64,000 nucleotides of DNA from Rhodococcus globerulus NBRC 14531 (GTDB taxonomy: Bacteria; Actinomycetota; Actinomycetes; Mycobacteriales; Mycobacteriaceae). The DNA lies in NCBI RefSeq assembly GCF_001894805.1, contig NZ_BCWX01000002.1, forward strand, positions 310,001-374,000. Direction: 5' to 3'. The position numbers were made by a program, and so were the translations under genes. Positions 27,753-35,174 of the stretch are shown in pieces (the first letter of the stretch is position 1; every line of letters begins with the position of its first letter). The notes beneath the pieces were generated by a model. It saw only the letters and a list, made by a program, of their open reading frames with translations. It was not told the DNA's origin and did no database searches.

Positions 27753-28859
27753 GTGAATAACAGCCGCACCCGGGTAGCCGTGATCTTCGGTGGCCGGAGC
27801 AATGAACATTCCGTGTCGTGCGTATCCGCCGGGAGCGTCCTCGCGCACCTCGATCCGGAACGCTACGACGTCGTGCCGATCGGCATCACCGCCGACGGGG
27901 CCTGGGTTCTCGGTTCCACCGATCCGGAATCGCTGGCCATCAACGGTCGCGAGTTGCCCACAGTCGACAAGGACGGGACGGCGCTGACACTGACTGCTGA
28001 CCCGACGCGTTCCGGTGCGCTGCTGGCGCTCGACGGAACCGACGTGGGTTCTGTCCTGGCAACTGTCGACGTCGTATTTCCCGTCCTGCATGGTGCTTAC
28101 GGCGAGGACGGCACCATCCAGGGTCTCCTGGAAATGGCCGGAATTCCCTACGTCGGTCCCGGTGTGCTGGCTAGCGCCGCCGGTATGGACAAGGAATTCA
28201 CCAAGAAACTGCTTGCCGCCGAGGGGTTGCCGGTCGGTAGGCAGGTGGTCCTGCGCCCGGGAACGGCGACACTGACCGACGAGCAGAAGGATCAGTTGGG
28301 GCTTCCGGTTTTCGTGAAGCCGGCTCGCGGTGGGTCGTCGATCGGCATCACGCGAGTCACCGGGTGGGACGGCCTCGAAGGTGCGATCGCTCATGCTCGC
28401 CTGCACGATCCGAAGGTGATCATCGAGGGCGCGATTATCGGGCGGGAAGTCGAGTGCGGTGTGCTCGAATTCCCCAGTGGCGACGTCAAGGCGAGTGTGG
28501 TCGCAGAGATCCGGATGCCCGCCGACGACGGTGACTCGGACGCGTTCTACGACTTCGACACCAAGTATCTCGACGACGTCTGCGAATTCGACGTCCCCGC
28601 ACATGTGGACGCGGCTGTCAGCGATCAGATTCGCGAGTTGGCCGTGCGCGCGTTCACCGCACTCGATTGCCAGGGGCTCTCACGCGTGGACTTCTTTGTC
28701 ACCGAGGACGGGCCGGTGATCAACGAGATCAACACGATGCCAGGATTCACGTCCATCTCGATGTATCCGAAGATGTGGAAAGCAACCGGAATCGATTACG
28801 GCACTTTGCTTTCGACGTTGGTCGACACTGCGCTCGCCCGCGGGACCGGATTGCGCTGA
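27753..28859 (+). CDS. ddl: D-alanine-D-alanine ligase
   Basis: 368 residues from GTG 27753. ATP-grasp enzyme joining two D-Ala for peptidoglycan. Motifs: [94 protein letters not shown], and [10 protein letters not shown]. No Shine-Dalgarno is visible. A TACGGT (27740-27745, TANNNT) ends 7 nt before the GTG, which would give a leaderless message. Confidence 0.95.
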   Translation: MNNSRTRVAVIFGGRSNEHSVSCVSAGSVLAHLDPERYDVVPIGITADGAWVLGSTDPESLAINGRELPTVDKDGTALTLTADPTRSGALLALDGTDVGSVLATVDVVFPVLHGAYGEDGTIQGLLEMAGIPYVGPGVLASAAGMDKEFTKKLLAAEGLPVGRQVVLRPGTATLTDEQKDQLGLPVFVKPARGGSSIGITRVTGWDGLEGAIAHARLHDPKVIIEGAIIGREVECGVLEFPSGDVKASVVAEIRMPADDGDSDAFYDFDTKYLDDVCEFDVPAHVDAAVSDQIRELAVRAFTALDCQGLSRVDFFVTEDGPVINEINTMPGFTSISMYPKMWKATGIDYGTLLSTLVDTALARGTGLR

Positions 28860-28913
28860 CGGACGTGTTGCGCTGACGGACAGGGGCCGGGATTACCGGC
28901 CCCTCGTGTCACA

Positions 28914-29510
28914 TCAGGGAACCGGGATCGGCGCCGGGTCGAGTGGCTGCTGCGGGATTGTTGCAGAGATGGTGTCCGAGATTTCCTGAATCGGAGTGGG
29001 GCCGGTGCCGTCGGGAACGGTGATTCCGATGTATTCGCCGCGGTCGACGGCAAACCAGGTGCTGGCCGCCAGGCCGATGTCGGTACCCGAGATCTGGAAC
29101 CACTGGACGCCGTTGACTACCTGAAGTGCCGCGGCCTGATCGAATTCGGCGGGGCGGTCGAGTCCGCAGCGCAGGACGATCGGTTCACCCTCGCTGCGCT
29201 GCCACGCAGCGGCGCCGGCGGGTGCGGGTTCGACAAGTTCGGCCTTGGTGAAGTCGCCGATGTCCTCGGGGAGAGCATCAAGCAGCGAAACGCACGTCTC
29301 GGACTCCGCGTTGGGTGCCGGAACCGGGCCGAGTGCCACCGGTTCGAGCGTCGGGTTCTTTCCGGCGACCACGGCGGCGATCACCAACCCGACGATCAGG
29401 GCCACTGGCAGTGCGATGGCGGTGGCAATCAATGCCGGGCTACGACGCTCGACCTCGTCGAGGTCGTTATCGCCCTGGTCGTTCGTCTCGGGGGACGTGT
29501 TCTCAGACAT
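28914..29510 (-). CDS. DUF3515 family membrane-anchored protein
   Basis: 198 residues if the ATG at 29510 is used; two in-frame ATGs upstream (29567, 29582) would add 19-24 residues. An acidic cytoplasmic N-terminus (ETNDQGDNDLDEVERR), one transmembrane helix (about residues 25-48), then an extracytoplasmic domain with two Cys (SETCVSLLDALPEDIGDF, VLRCGLDRPAEF) that may form a disulfide. The domain matches the DUF3515 family between ddl and thiL in mycolata (Rv2980 position, from memory). Function unknown; it faces ddl convergently and thiL divergently. Confidence 0.82.
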   Translation of the reverse strand: MSENTSPETNDQGDNDLDEVERRSPALIATAIALPVALIVGLVIAAVVAGKNPTLEPVALGPVPAPNAESETCVSLLDALPEDIGDFTKAELVEPAPAGAAAWQRSEGEPIVLRCGLDRPAEFDQAAALQVVNGVQWFQISGTDIGLAASTWFAVDRGEYIGITVPDGTGPTPIQEISDTISATIPQQPLDPAPIPVP

Positions 29511-29638
29511 GCTCAGTTCTTCGTTCGGTTCCGGGTTCGGTTGTTGCTGGGGAGCTCGCGTGCGCATCGGTAGAATTGCCACTGCTTTGACGGTACCGCA
29601 GGACGCTTTTGGTCCGATCTGCGCTGAGAAAAAAGGGA

Positions 29639-30649
29639 GTGCTCATCTCGTCATCAGGATCGACCTCGAACGAACAGGCATCTTCATCGCCCCGCACGGT
29701 TGCGCAGGTGGGGGAGTTCGACGTGATTGCCCGCTCCCTTGTCGGTCGAATTCAACCGCTGACGACGGAGTTGGGTCCCGGCGACGACGCGGCGATCGTG
29801 ACCGCACCCGACGGCCGGGTTGTCATTTCCTCGGACATGCTGGTCGAGGGAAGGCATTTTCGGCTGGACTGGTCGCCGCCGCGCGACGTGGGACGTAAAG
29901 CGGTGGCACAGAATGCTGCCGACATCGTGTCGATGGGTGCGCGGCCGAGCGCCTTCACCGTGTCATTGGGCTGCCCACCGTCGACTCCGATCGACGTCAT
30001 GGACGAAATCTCCGCCGGAATCTGGGATGCCGCAACGGATCTGGGTGCGGGCATTGTCGGCGGGGATCTGGTGCAGTCGCAGGACATTGTTGTCTCGGTG
30101 ACGGTACTCGGAGATTTGGGTGGACGGCGGGCAGTCACGCGGGCCGGCGCCCAGGTGGGTGACCGTGTTGCCGTCGCCGGATTGTTCGGTTGTTCGGCAG
30201 CAGGTTTGGCGCTGCTGCTCGCCGGCGATCGATCGTTCCCGGATCTTCTCGCGCTCCATCGTGTTCCGGTCCCGCCGTACGAGTCCGCATGGGCAGCGGC
30301 CGATACTGCTCACTCCATGACCGACATCTCGGACGGGGTCGTCGCTGATCTTCGCCACCTCGCGTCTGCGTCAGGAGTCCAGGTCCGCATCGATTCGGGT
30401 GCTGTACCGACGTCGGCCGACGTACCGAAAGCTGCGGCCGCGCTGAAACTCGATCCGCTGGAGTGGATTCTCTCCGGTGGCGAAGATCACGGTTTTGCCG
30501 CGACCTTTGCAGCCGGTGAAGACCTGCCGTCGGGGTGGACGGTCATTGGGGAGGTCGTTGCCGGCGCCGGAGTTGTTGTGGACGGAGAACTGCGTGAATC
30601 CGGCGGCGGCTGGCACAGCTTTTCGGCCACGGGCACCACCGCGGTATAG
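29639..30649 (+). CDS. thiL: Thiamine-monophosphate kinase
   Basis: 336 residues if GTG 29639 is the start. AAAAGGGA is almost abutting it, so the exact start is uncertain (an in-frame TTG lies at 29609). PurM/AIRS-like kinase making thiamine diphosphate from thiamine phosphate. Motifs: GEFDVIARSLVG, GPGDDAAIVTAPDGRVVISSDMLVEG in sections, HFRLDWSPPRDVGRKAVAQN, ADIVSMGARP, GGDLVQS, MTDISDGVVADLRHLA, and SGGEDHGFAATF. It starts a co-directional run with the carbonic anhydrase-like gene and ung. Confidence 0.93.
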   Translation: MLISSSGSTSNEQASSSPRTVAQVGEFDVIARSLVGRIQPLTTELGPGDDAAIVTAPDGRVVISSDMLVEGRHFRLDWSPPRDVGRKAVAQNAADIVSMGARPSAFTVSLGCPPSTPIDVMDEISAGIWDAATDLGAGIVGGDLVQSQDIVVSVTVLGDLGGRRAVTRAGAQVGDRVAVAGLFGCSAAGLALLLAGDRSFPDLLALHRVPVPPYESAWAAADTAHSMTDISDGVVADLRHLASASGVQVRIDSGAVPTSADVPKAAAALKLDPLEWILSGGEDHGFAATFAAGEDLPSGWTVIGEVVAGAGVVVDGELRESGGGWHSFSATGTTAV

Positions 30650-30658
30650 GTTCTCCTC

Positions 30659-31180
30659 ATGGCTGTTTATGCACTAGGAGACAAGGTTCCGGATATTCAT
30701 CCGGACGCGTACGTACACCCGGACGCCGTGGTGATCGGCAATGTGAGCCTCGCTGCGGGAACGTCGATCTGGCCGCAGGCCGTACTGCGTGGTGACTACG
30801 GAACCATCTCGGTGGGAGTTGGATCGAACATTCAGGACGGCACCGTGATTCATTGCACGGTTACCGAGCCCACGATTATCGGCGCGGGATGTGTTGTGGG
30901 ACACAACGCTCACATCGAGGGGTCCACGATCGAGGACGGGTGCTTGATCGCATCCGGGTCGATCGTGCTCAACGGTTCGGTGATCGGGGCGGGGTCGATA
31001 GTCGGAGCCGGCGCCGTGATCGCGCGCGGATTCGTAGTGCCACCGCGCAGCATGGCTTTGGGGGTGCCCGCCAAGATTCGCGAAGGCTACGAAGTTCCGC
31101 TCGGTCATCTCGAAGCGAATGTCGCGAACTACTCTGCCAACGCTGCACATTACCGCGGCGCCCTACGCAGGCTCGACTGA
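30659..31180 (+). CDS. Gamma-class carbonic anhydrase-like hexapeptide protein
   Basis: 173 residues from ATG 30659, 9 bp after thiL. Left-handed beta-helix of isoleucine-patch hexapeptides: [72 protein letters not shown]. Potential metal-binding histidines are the one in VIHC and the two in VGHNAHIEG, as in gamma-carbonic anhydrases. Whether it has carbonic anhydrase activity cannot be read; many such YrdA/PaaY-like proteins lack it. It overlaps ung by one base (TGATG). Confidence 0.85.
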   Translation: MAVYALGDKVPDIHPDAYVHPDAVVIGNVSLAAGTSIWPQAVLRGDYGTISVGVGSNIQDGTVIHCTVTEPTIIGAGCVVGHNAHIEGSTIEDGCLIASGSIVLNGSVIGAGSIVGAGAVIARGFVVPPRSMALGVPAKIREGYEVPLGHLEANVANYSANAAHYRGALRRLD

Positions 31181-31872
31181 TGGACACCCACATCGAATCC
31201 GGCTGGGCCACAGCGCTGGAACCGGTTTCGGAGCAGATCGCTCTGATGCAGAAGTTCCTCGACAACGAGACCGCCGCAGGGCGCGAGTTTTTGCCCGCGC
31301 GCGAGAATGTGCTGCGCGCGTTCACGAATCCGTTCGAGGACGTCAAAGTGCTTATCGTCGGACAGGATCCGTATCCGACCCCCGGTCATGCGGTGGGTCT
31401 GAGCTTTTCGGTTGCCCCTGATGTTCGACCAGTTCCCCGCAGTCTGGTCAACATCTACAAGGAATATCACCAAGATCTCGGTTTGCCGATACCCGATGAC
31501 GGTGACCTGACACCGTGGTCGAATCAAGGTGTGTTGCTGCTCAATCGGGTACTGACCGTAGCGCCAGGGGCAGCGGCGTCACATCGGAAAAAGGGTTGGG
31601 AACCTGTGACCGAACAGGCAATTCGCGCTCTGGTGGCTCGATCTGCCCCGATGGTTGCCATTCTGTGGGGTCGCGACGCCGCGACGCTGACCCCGCTACT
31701 AGGGGATACCCCCATCATCGAATCTGCGCACCCGTCACCACTTTCGGCGTCGCGTGGGTTCTTCGGTTCACGTCCGTTCAGCCGGGCAAACCAACTTCTG
31801 ACGGACATGGGGGCCACGCCGGTCGACTGGGATCTGGGATCAACCGCGAGCGTGACCGAACCACTCTGGTGA
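31180..31872 (+). CDS. ung: Uracil-DNA glycosylase, family 1
   Basis: 230 residues from ATG 31180, sharing one base with the previous stop; a longer open frame upstream is antisense-like and rejected. Catalytic water-activating motif [41 protein letters not shown], and the minor-groove loop [20 protein letters not shown]. Removes uracil from DNA to start base excision repair. Together with mutM and mutT1 it makes this window rich in DNA damage functions. Confidence 0.96.
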   Translation: MDTHIESGWATALEPVSEQIALMQKFLDNETAAGREFLPARENVLRAFTNPFEDVKVLIVGQDPYPTPGHAVGLSFSVAPDVRPVPRSLVNIYKEYHQDLGLPIPDDGDLTPWSNQGVLLLNRVLTVAPGAAASHRKKGWEPVTEQAIRALVARSAPMVAILWGRDAATLTPLLGDTPIIESAHPSPLSASRGFFGSRPFSRANQLLTDMGATPVDWDLGSTASVTEPLW

Positions 31873-31897
31873 GAGCGATTCGGTCACGCGAGCCGAA

Positions 31898-32701
31898 TCA
31901 AGCCTGCTTGGCAGCTACAAAATCGGGGCGTCGCTTCTCGACAAACGCGTCGACGCCCTCCCGGCCGATGGGACTGTTGGCGGCAGTCTTGATGGACGCT
32001 GCTTCGGCGTCGAGTTGTTCGGAGAGCGTGTTGGTTCGTGACGAGCGCAACAGTGCCTTGATGCCGGCGTACGACGAACTCGGTCCGTGTGCAAGCGTGC
32101 GGGCGAGCCGGGCTGCCTCTTCCTGAACCTCGTCGTCACCGACGAGGCGGGTGAGGATGCCGAGACGAACGGCTTCGTCGCCGCCGATAATGGAATCGCT
32201 CAGGAGGATTTCGCGAGCCCGTCCGGCGCCGACGATGCGGGGGAGTGACCAGGACATCCCGCCGTCCGGCGTGAATCCGATGGAAGGGTATGCAGGGCGA
32301 AGTTTGGTGCTGGTGCCGCCGATGGCGATGTCGGCAAGGCAGACCAGGCTCATGCCGGCGCCCGCTGCCCAACCGTGAATTCCCGCGACCACGGGAACCG
32401 ATGCCGCATCCAGAGCACGCACGAAGGTGTGGAGGTTCTGGGCAACTCCTTCGACGTACTCGCCGCGATCCGGCGCTGACGCGAAGGCCCGGACGTTACC
32501 GCCCGCACAGAAGTTGGGGCCTTCACCGACCAGGAGAATGCTGCCGATGTCGTTTCCGAACGATTCCAGGGCCACTGCACCCTGGATCATCCCTTCGTCG
32601 TCGAGGGAGGTGCCGTTGGCGGCGGTGGAAATGGTGATGCGGAGTACGCCTTCTTCGAGCGTTACTTTGCTGAGGTCATCGATGGAAGTCACCTCACGCA
32701 C
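31898..32701 (-). CDS. Enoyl-CoA hydratase/isomerase family protein
   Basis: 267 residues from a GTG at 32701; another GTG at 32692 is possible. Crotonase fold: LRITISTAANGTSLDDEGM, oxyanion-hole segment EGPNFCAGGNVRAFASAPD, GIHGWAAGAGMSLVCLADI, second segment AYPSIGFTPDGGMSWSLPRIVG, and C-terminal EGVDAFVEKRRPDF. The classic pair of catalytic Glu is not obvious: the second region has Asp-Gly where Glu is frequent, so isomerase or other acyl-CoA chemistry is possible. It lies between ung (convergent) and rpmB, absent from the corresponding mycobacterial block as I recall it. Confidence 0.85.
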   Translation of the reverse strand: MREVTSIDDLSKVTLEEGVLRITISTAANGTSLDDEGMIQGAVALESFGNDIGSILLVGEGPNFCAGGNVRAFASAPDRGEYVEGVAQNLHTFVRALDAASVPVVAGIHGWAAGAGMSLVCLADIAIGGTSTKLRPAYPSIGFTPDGGMSWSLPRIVGAGRAREILLSDSIIGGDEAVRLGILTRLVGDDEVQEEAARLARTLAHGPSSSYAGIKALLRSSRTNTLSEQLDAEAASIKTAANSPIGREGVDAFVEKRRPDFVAAKQA

Positions 32702-32767
32702 ATTACGGGTCAGGTGTCCGGGTCGTCACAGGAGGGACCCCGGCACAGGCACAACAAAAGGCACGAC

Positions 32768-32810
32768 AAAAACAGCTCTGCCCCCGACACCGAAGTGTCG
32801 GGGGCAGAGC
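32768..32810 (-). terminator. rpmB terminator with UUCG tetraloop
   Basis: On the minus strand a perfect 16-bp stem (32795-32810 with 32775-32790) is closed by a TTCG tetraloop (plus strand CGAA, 32791-32794) and followed by five T (plus strand A at 32768-32772). It lies just after the rpmB stop. Confidence 0.92.
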
Positions 32811-32833
32811 TTGCAATCGTTGTGCTCGGGCAA

Positions 32834-33025
32834 TCAGCCCCGAGCGACCTTGCCTGCCTTCAGGCAGGAGGTGCACACGTTGACCTTACGGGTGTTACCC
32901 GGGGCAACCTCGGTACGAACAGACTGAATGTTCGGGTTCCAGCGACGATTGGTACGCCGGTGCGAGTGCGAGACCGACTTACCGAAGCCGGGCCCCTTGG
33001 CGCATACGTCGCAGACGGCAGCCAT
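32834..33025 (-). CDS. rpmB: Ribosomal protein L28, zinc-binding (C+) type
   Basis: 63 residues from ATG 33025 with AAGGAG 9 bp upstream; a longer open frame upstream is not needed. [33 protein letters not shown], and [13 protein letters not shown]. Two CxxC pairs (C5/C8, C51/C54) form a zinc ribbon, so this is the zinc-requiring paralogue type. Large ribosomal subunit protein. A zinc-free paralogue under Zur control would be expected elsewhere in the genome. Confidence 0.95.
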   Translation of the reverse strand: MAAVCDVCAKGPGFGKSVSHSHRRTNRRWNPNIQSVRTEVAPGNTRKVNVCTSCLKAGKVARG

Positions 33026-33065
33026 AGTCGCGAACTCCTTGTTAGAAATGAATATTGAAGTGGTC

Positions 33066-33096
33066 ACCCTACACAGTAGGACGGCCAGAATGACAA
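33066..33096 (-). promoter_or_regulatory. Candidate rpmB promoter
   Basis: On the minus strand TTGTCA (plus 33091-33096) and TAGGGT (plus 33066-33071) are spaced by 19 nt, giving a start near 33059 and a short leader containing the AAGGAG site. Confidence 0.45.
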
Positions 33097-33250
33097 TTCG
33101 AATATACGCTGTGGATCTTGCGATACCGAATCGGTCTCCGACCGCTTACGGTGCAGTCGAGCGTGACAACACAGAACACTGTTGTAGACGATGCACCGAA
33201 GTGCACTGTTTGCAGCAATATTTGGTGTAGCCCGTTCGAGGCAACCGTGT

Positions 33251-33279
33251 AACAGTAACTGTTGACCGGTGGATTGACC
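33251..33279 (+). promoter_or_regulatory. Palindrome overlapping TTGACC boxes upstream of DAK/FakA-like gene
   Basis: AACAGTAACTGTT (33251-33263) is a perfect 6-1-6 inverted repeat. It is immediately joined to TTGACC (33262-33267), and a second TTGACC lies at 33274-33279. Either could be a -35, so the palindrome may be an operator. The rest of the 357-bp rpmB-DAK spacer shows nothing else clear. Confidence 0.45.
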
Positions 33280-33382
33280 AAACCGGCCTGCAAACCGGTG
33301 ATTACGGAGTGTGCCCGACTACCCTCGACAGCATTCGTTTCCGTCCCCGAGGAGGGGACGTTTCCGCAGAGGGGAATTGCCA

Positions 33383-35068
33383 GTGGGGGACGCGCACCAC
33401 CAGAGAACGGACGGGACGGCCGACGGTCTCCTGCTGCGCCGGTGGGCGCGACGCTCGGTCGATTGCCTCGAGGAGCGGCGCGGAGAGATCAACAGCCTCA
33501 ACGTCTTTCCCATCCCTGATTCCGACACCGGCACAAATCTGCTGTTCACGATGCGTGCCGCGCTCGATTCGGCCGAAGCGCTCGGCGGCGACGTCACCAG
33601 CGCTACCCGCACCGCCAATGCGCTGGCGCGGGGCGCCGTGGCAGGAGCCCGCGGCAATTCCGGCGTCATCCTGTCCCAGGTGATTCGTGGGATTGCCGAG
33701 ACGGTGCGCGGTGAGCGGATCAACGGACTCGATCTTGCGGAAGCGCTGCAGACGGGTACCGAGCTTGCGTCGCGCGCGGTGACGGACTTGGTCGAGGGCA
33801 CCATCGTGACCGTTCTCCGAGCATCCGGTGAAGCGGCGGCGCAGTGCGTCGGCGTGGACCTCCAGTCCGTTGCGCTCGCCGCGGCAGATGCGGCCGCGAG
33901 CGCCCTGGTCAAGACACCGCAGCAACTCGACGTGCTGGCCTCGGCAGGCGTCGTGGATGCGGGCGGACTGGGCTTGCTGGTGATTTTGGACGCTCTGGTC
34001 GAGTCCGTGTCCGGGCACTCACCGGATCGGGTGGAACTGGGTGCCGGACGAAGCCGCGGTCTCATTGCAGAGGTCAGCAGACGCGACCATGACTGGGACC
34101 GGAAATCGGGTCCGCTCGAATGTGGCGACGATTCGGCGCAGGACTTCGAGGTGATGTACCTCGTCGACGAATCGGATGAGGATCTGATGGCGGCGCTCCG
34201 CACCCGGTTGGCGGTGCTCGGCGACTCGATAGTGATCGTCAGTGACGGATTCGGTGGCTGGTCGGTTCACGTGCATTGCTGTGATGCGGGCGCCGCAGTC
34301 GAGGCCGGCCTCGAAGCCGGCCGCGTGCACGGGATTCGGATCAGCAGTTTCCTCGTCGACCAACGTGATCAGTTGGTCGCCCGTCAGGAGATGCAGTTTC
34401 AGGGCCACGATGCGCGTGGTGTACTCGCCGTTGTGGCGGGGGACGGCGCCGCGGCACTGTTCGAGAGTGAAGGTGCCTCGGTACTGCGGTGCGACGAGGC
34501 GCCGGTGACCCGCGCACAGTTGCTCGGCCATATCCGCACCATGGATCGCACCGAGGTGCTGGTGCTGCCGAACGGCGCGCTGAGCGCTCAGGAATTGGTT
34601 GCGGTCAGTGCCGCGGCCCGAGATCCCCTGCATCAGGTGCTGCTGCTCTCGACATCCTCGATGGTTCAGGGGTTGGCAGCACTCGCGGTCCACGACGGAA
34701 GTCGCAACGTCGCCGACGACGGGTTCACCATGTCCGAGTCGGCTGCGGCAACTCGGTGGGGGTCTCTGCGGATCGCGGTGGAACGGTCGCTGACGTTTGT
34801 CGGAACCTGCGACCCGGGCGACGCCATCGGATTGATGGGCCACGAGGTGGTGGTCATCGGACCGGACGTCGAGGCGTCGGCAGCGCGGTTGATCGATCTT
34901 GCGCTGGGATCTGGTGGCGAATTGGTCACACTTCTCATGGGCGCCGACGCCGCCGACGGCTTGGCCGAGCGGATGGAAGCACATGTCATCAGCACCTACC
35001 CAGGCGTCGACGTGCTGATCTATCAGGGCGGTCAGCCGGGGGATCTGTTTCAGCTGGGCGTTGAGTGA
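33383..35068 (+). CDS. DAK2-domain (FakA-like) kinase/phosphatase-like protein
   Basis: 561 residues from GTG 33383 with GAGGGGAA upstream. The N-terminal DhaL/DAK2 ATP-binding domain has INSLNVFPIPDSDTGTNLLF, ALARGAVAGARGNSGVILSQ and VVDAGGLGLLVILD. The middle and C-terminal parts (FEVMYLVDESDED, VLVLPNGALSAQELVAVS, LLMGADAADGLAERM) match the FakA/YloV-type extension. In Firmicutes FakA with a FakB/DegV protein phosphorylates fatty acids; no fakB is visible here. rpmB-DAK-recG is the conserved order in mycolata. The actual substrate is not determined. Confidence 0.87.
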   Translation: MGDAHHQRTDGTADGLLLRRWARRSVDCLEERRGEINSLNVFPIPDSDTGTNLLFTMRAALDSAEALGGDVTSATRTANALARGAVAGARGNSGVILSQVIRGIAETVRGERINGLDLAEALQTGTELASRAVTDLVEGTIVTVLRASGEAAAQCVGVDLQSVALAAADAAASALVKTPQQLDVLASAGVVDAGGLGLLVILDALVESVSGHSPDRVELGAGRSRGLIAEVSRRDHDWDRKSGPLECGDDSAQDFEVMYLVDESDEDLMAALRTRLAVLGDSIVIVSDGFGGWSVHVHCCDAGAAVEAGLEAGRVHGIRISSFLVDQRDQLVARQEMQFQGHDARGVLAVVAGDGAAALFESEGASVLRCDEAPVTRAQLLGHIRTMDRTEVLVLPNGALSAQELVAVSAAARDPLHQVLLLSTSSMVQGLAALAVHDGSRNVADDGFTMSESAAATRWGSLRIAVERSLTFVGTCDPGDAIGLMGHEVVVIGPDVEASAARLIDLALGSGGELVTLLMGADAADGLAERMEAHVISTYPGVDVLIYQGGQPGDLFQLGVE

Positions 35069-35132
35069 GCGGTCGCCGGGGTGATCGTGTCGGGAGTTTT
35101 TGTGTCGGCGGCTACTGATATACGAATAGCTG

Positions 35133-35162
35133 TGCTTTTCGATCTGCTGCTTTTCGATCTGC
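35133..35162 (+). repeat. Perfect tandem 15-bp repeat in recG leader
   Basis: TGCTTTTCGATCTGC occurs twice in tandem, at 35133-35147 and 35148-35162, directly before the GAGGAAA ribosome site of recG. Looks like a recent slippage duplication that could change leader length. Confidence 0.9.
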
Positions 35163-35174
35163 GAGGAAACTGAC

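Noticed and set aside
33240..33320. Possible tRNA in the rpmB-DAK spacer (CCGG-rich segment)
   Set aside because: No acceptor, anticodon or T-arm (GGTTCGA-type) can be assembled.
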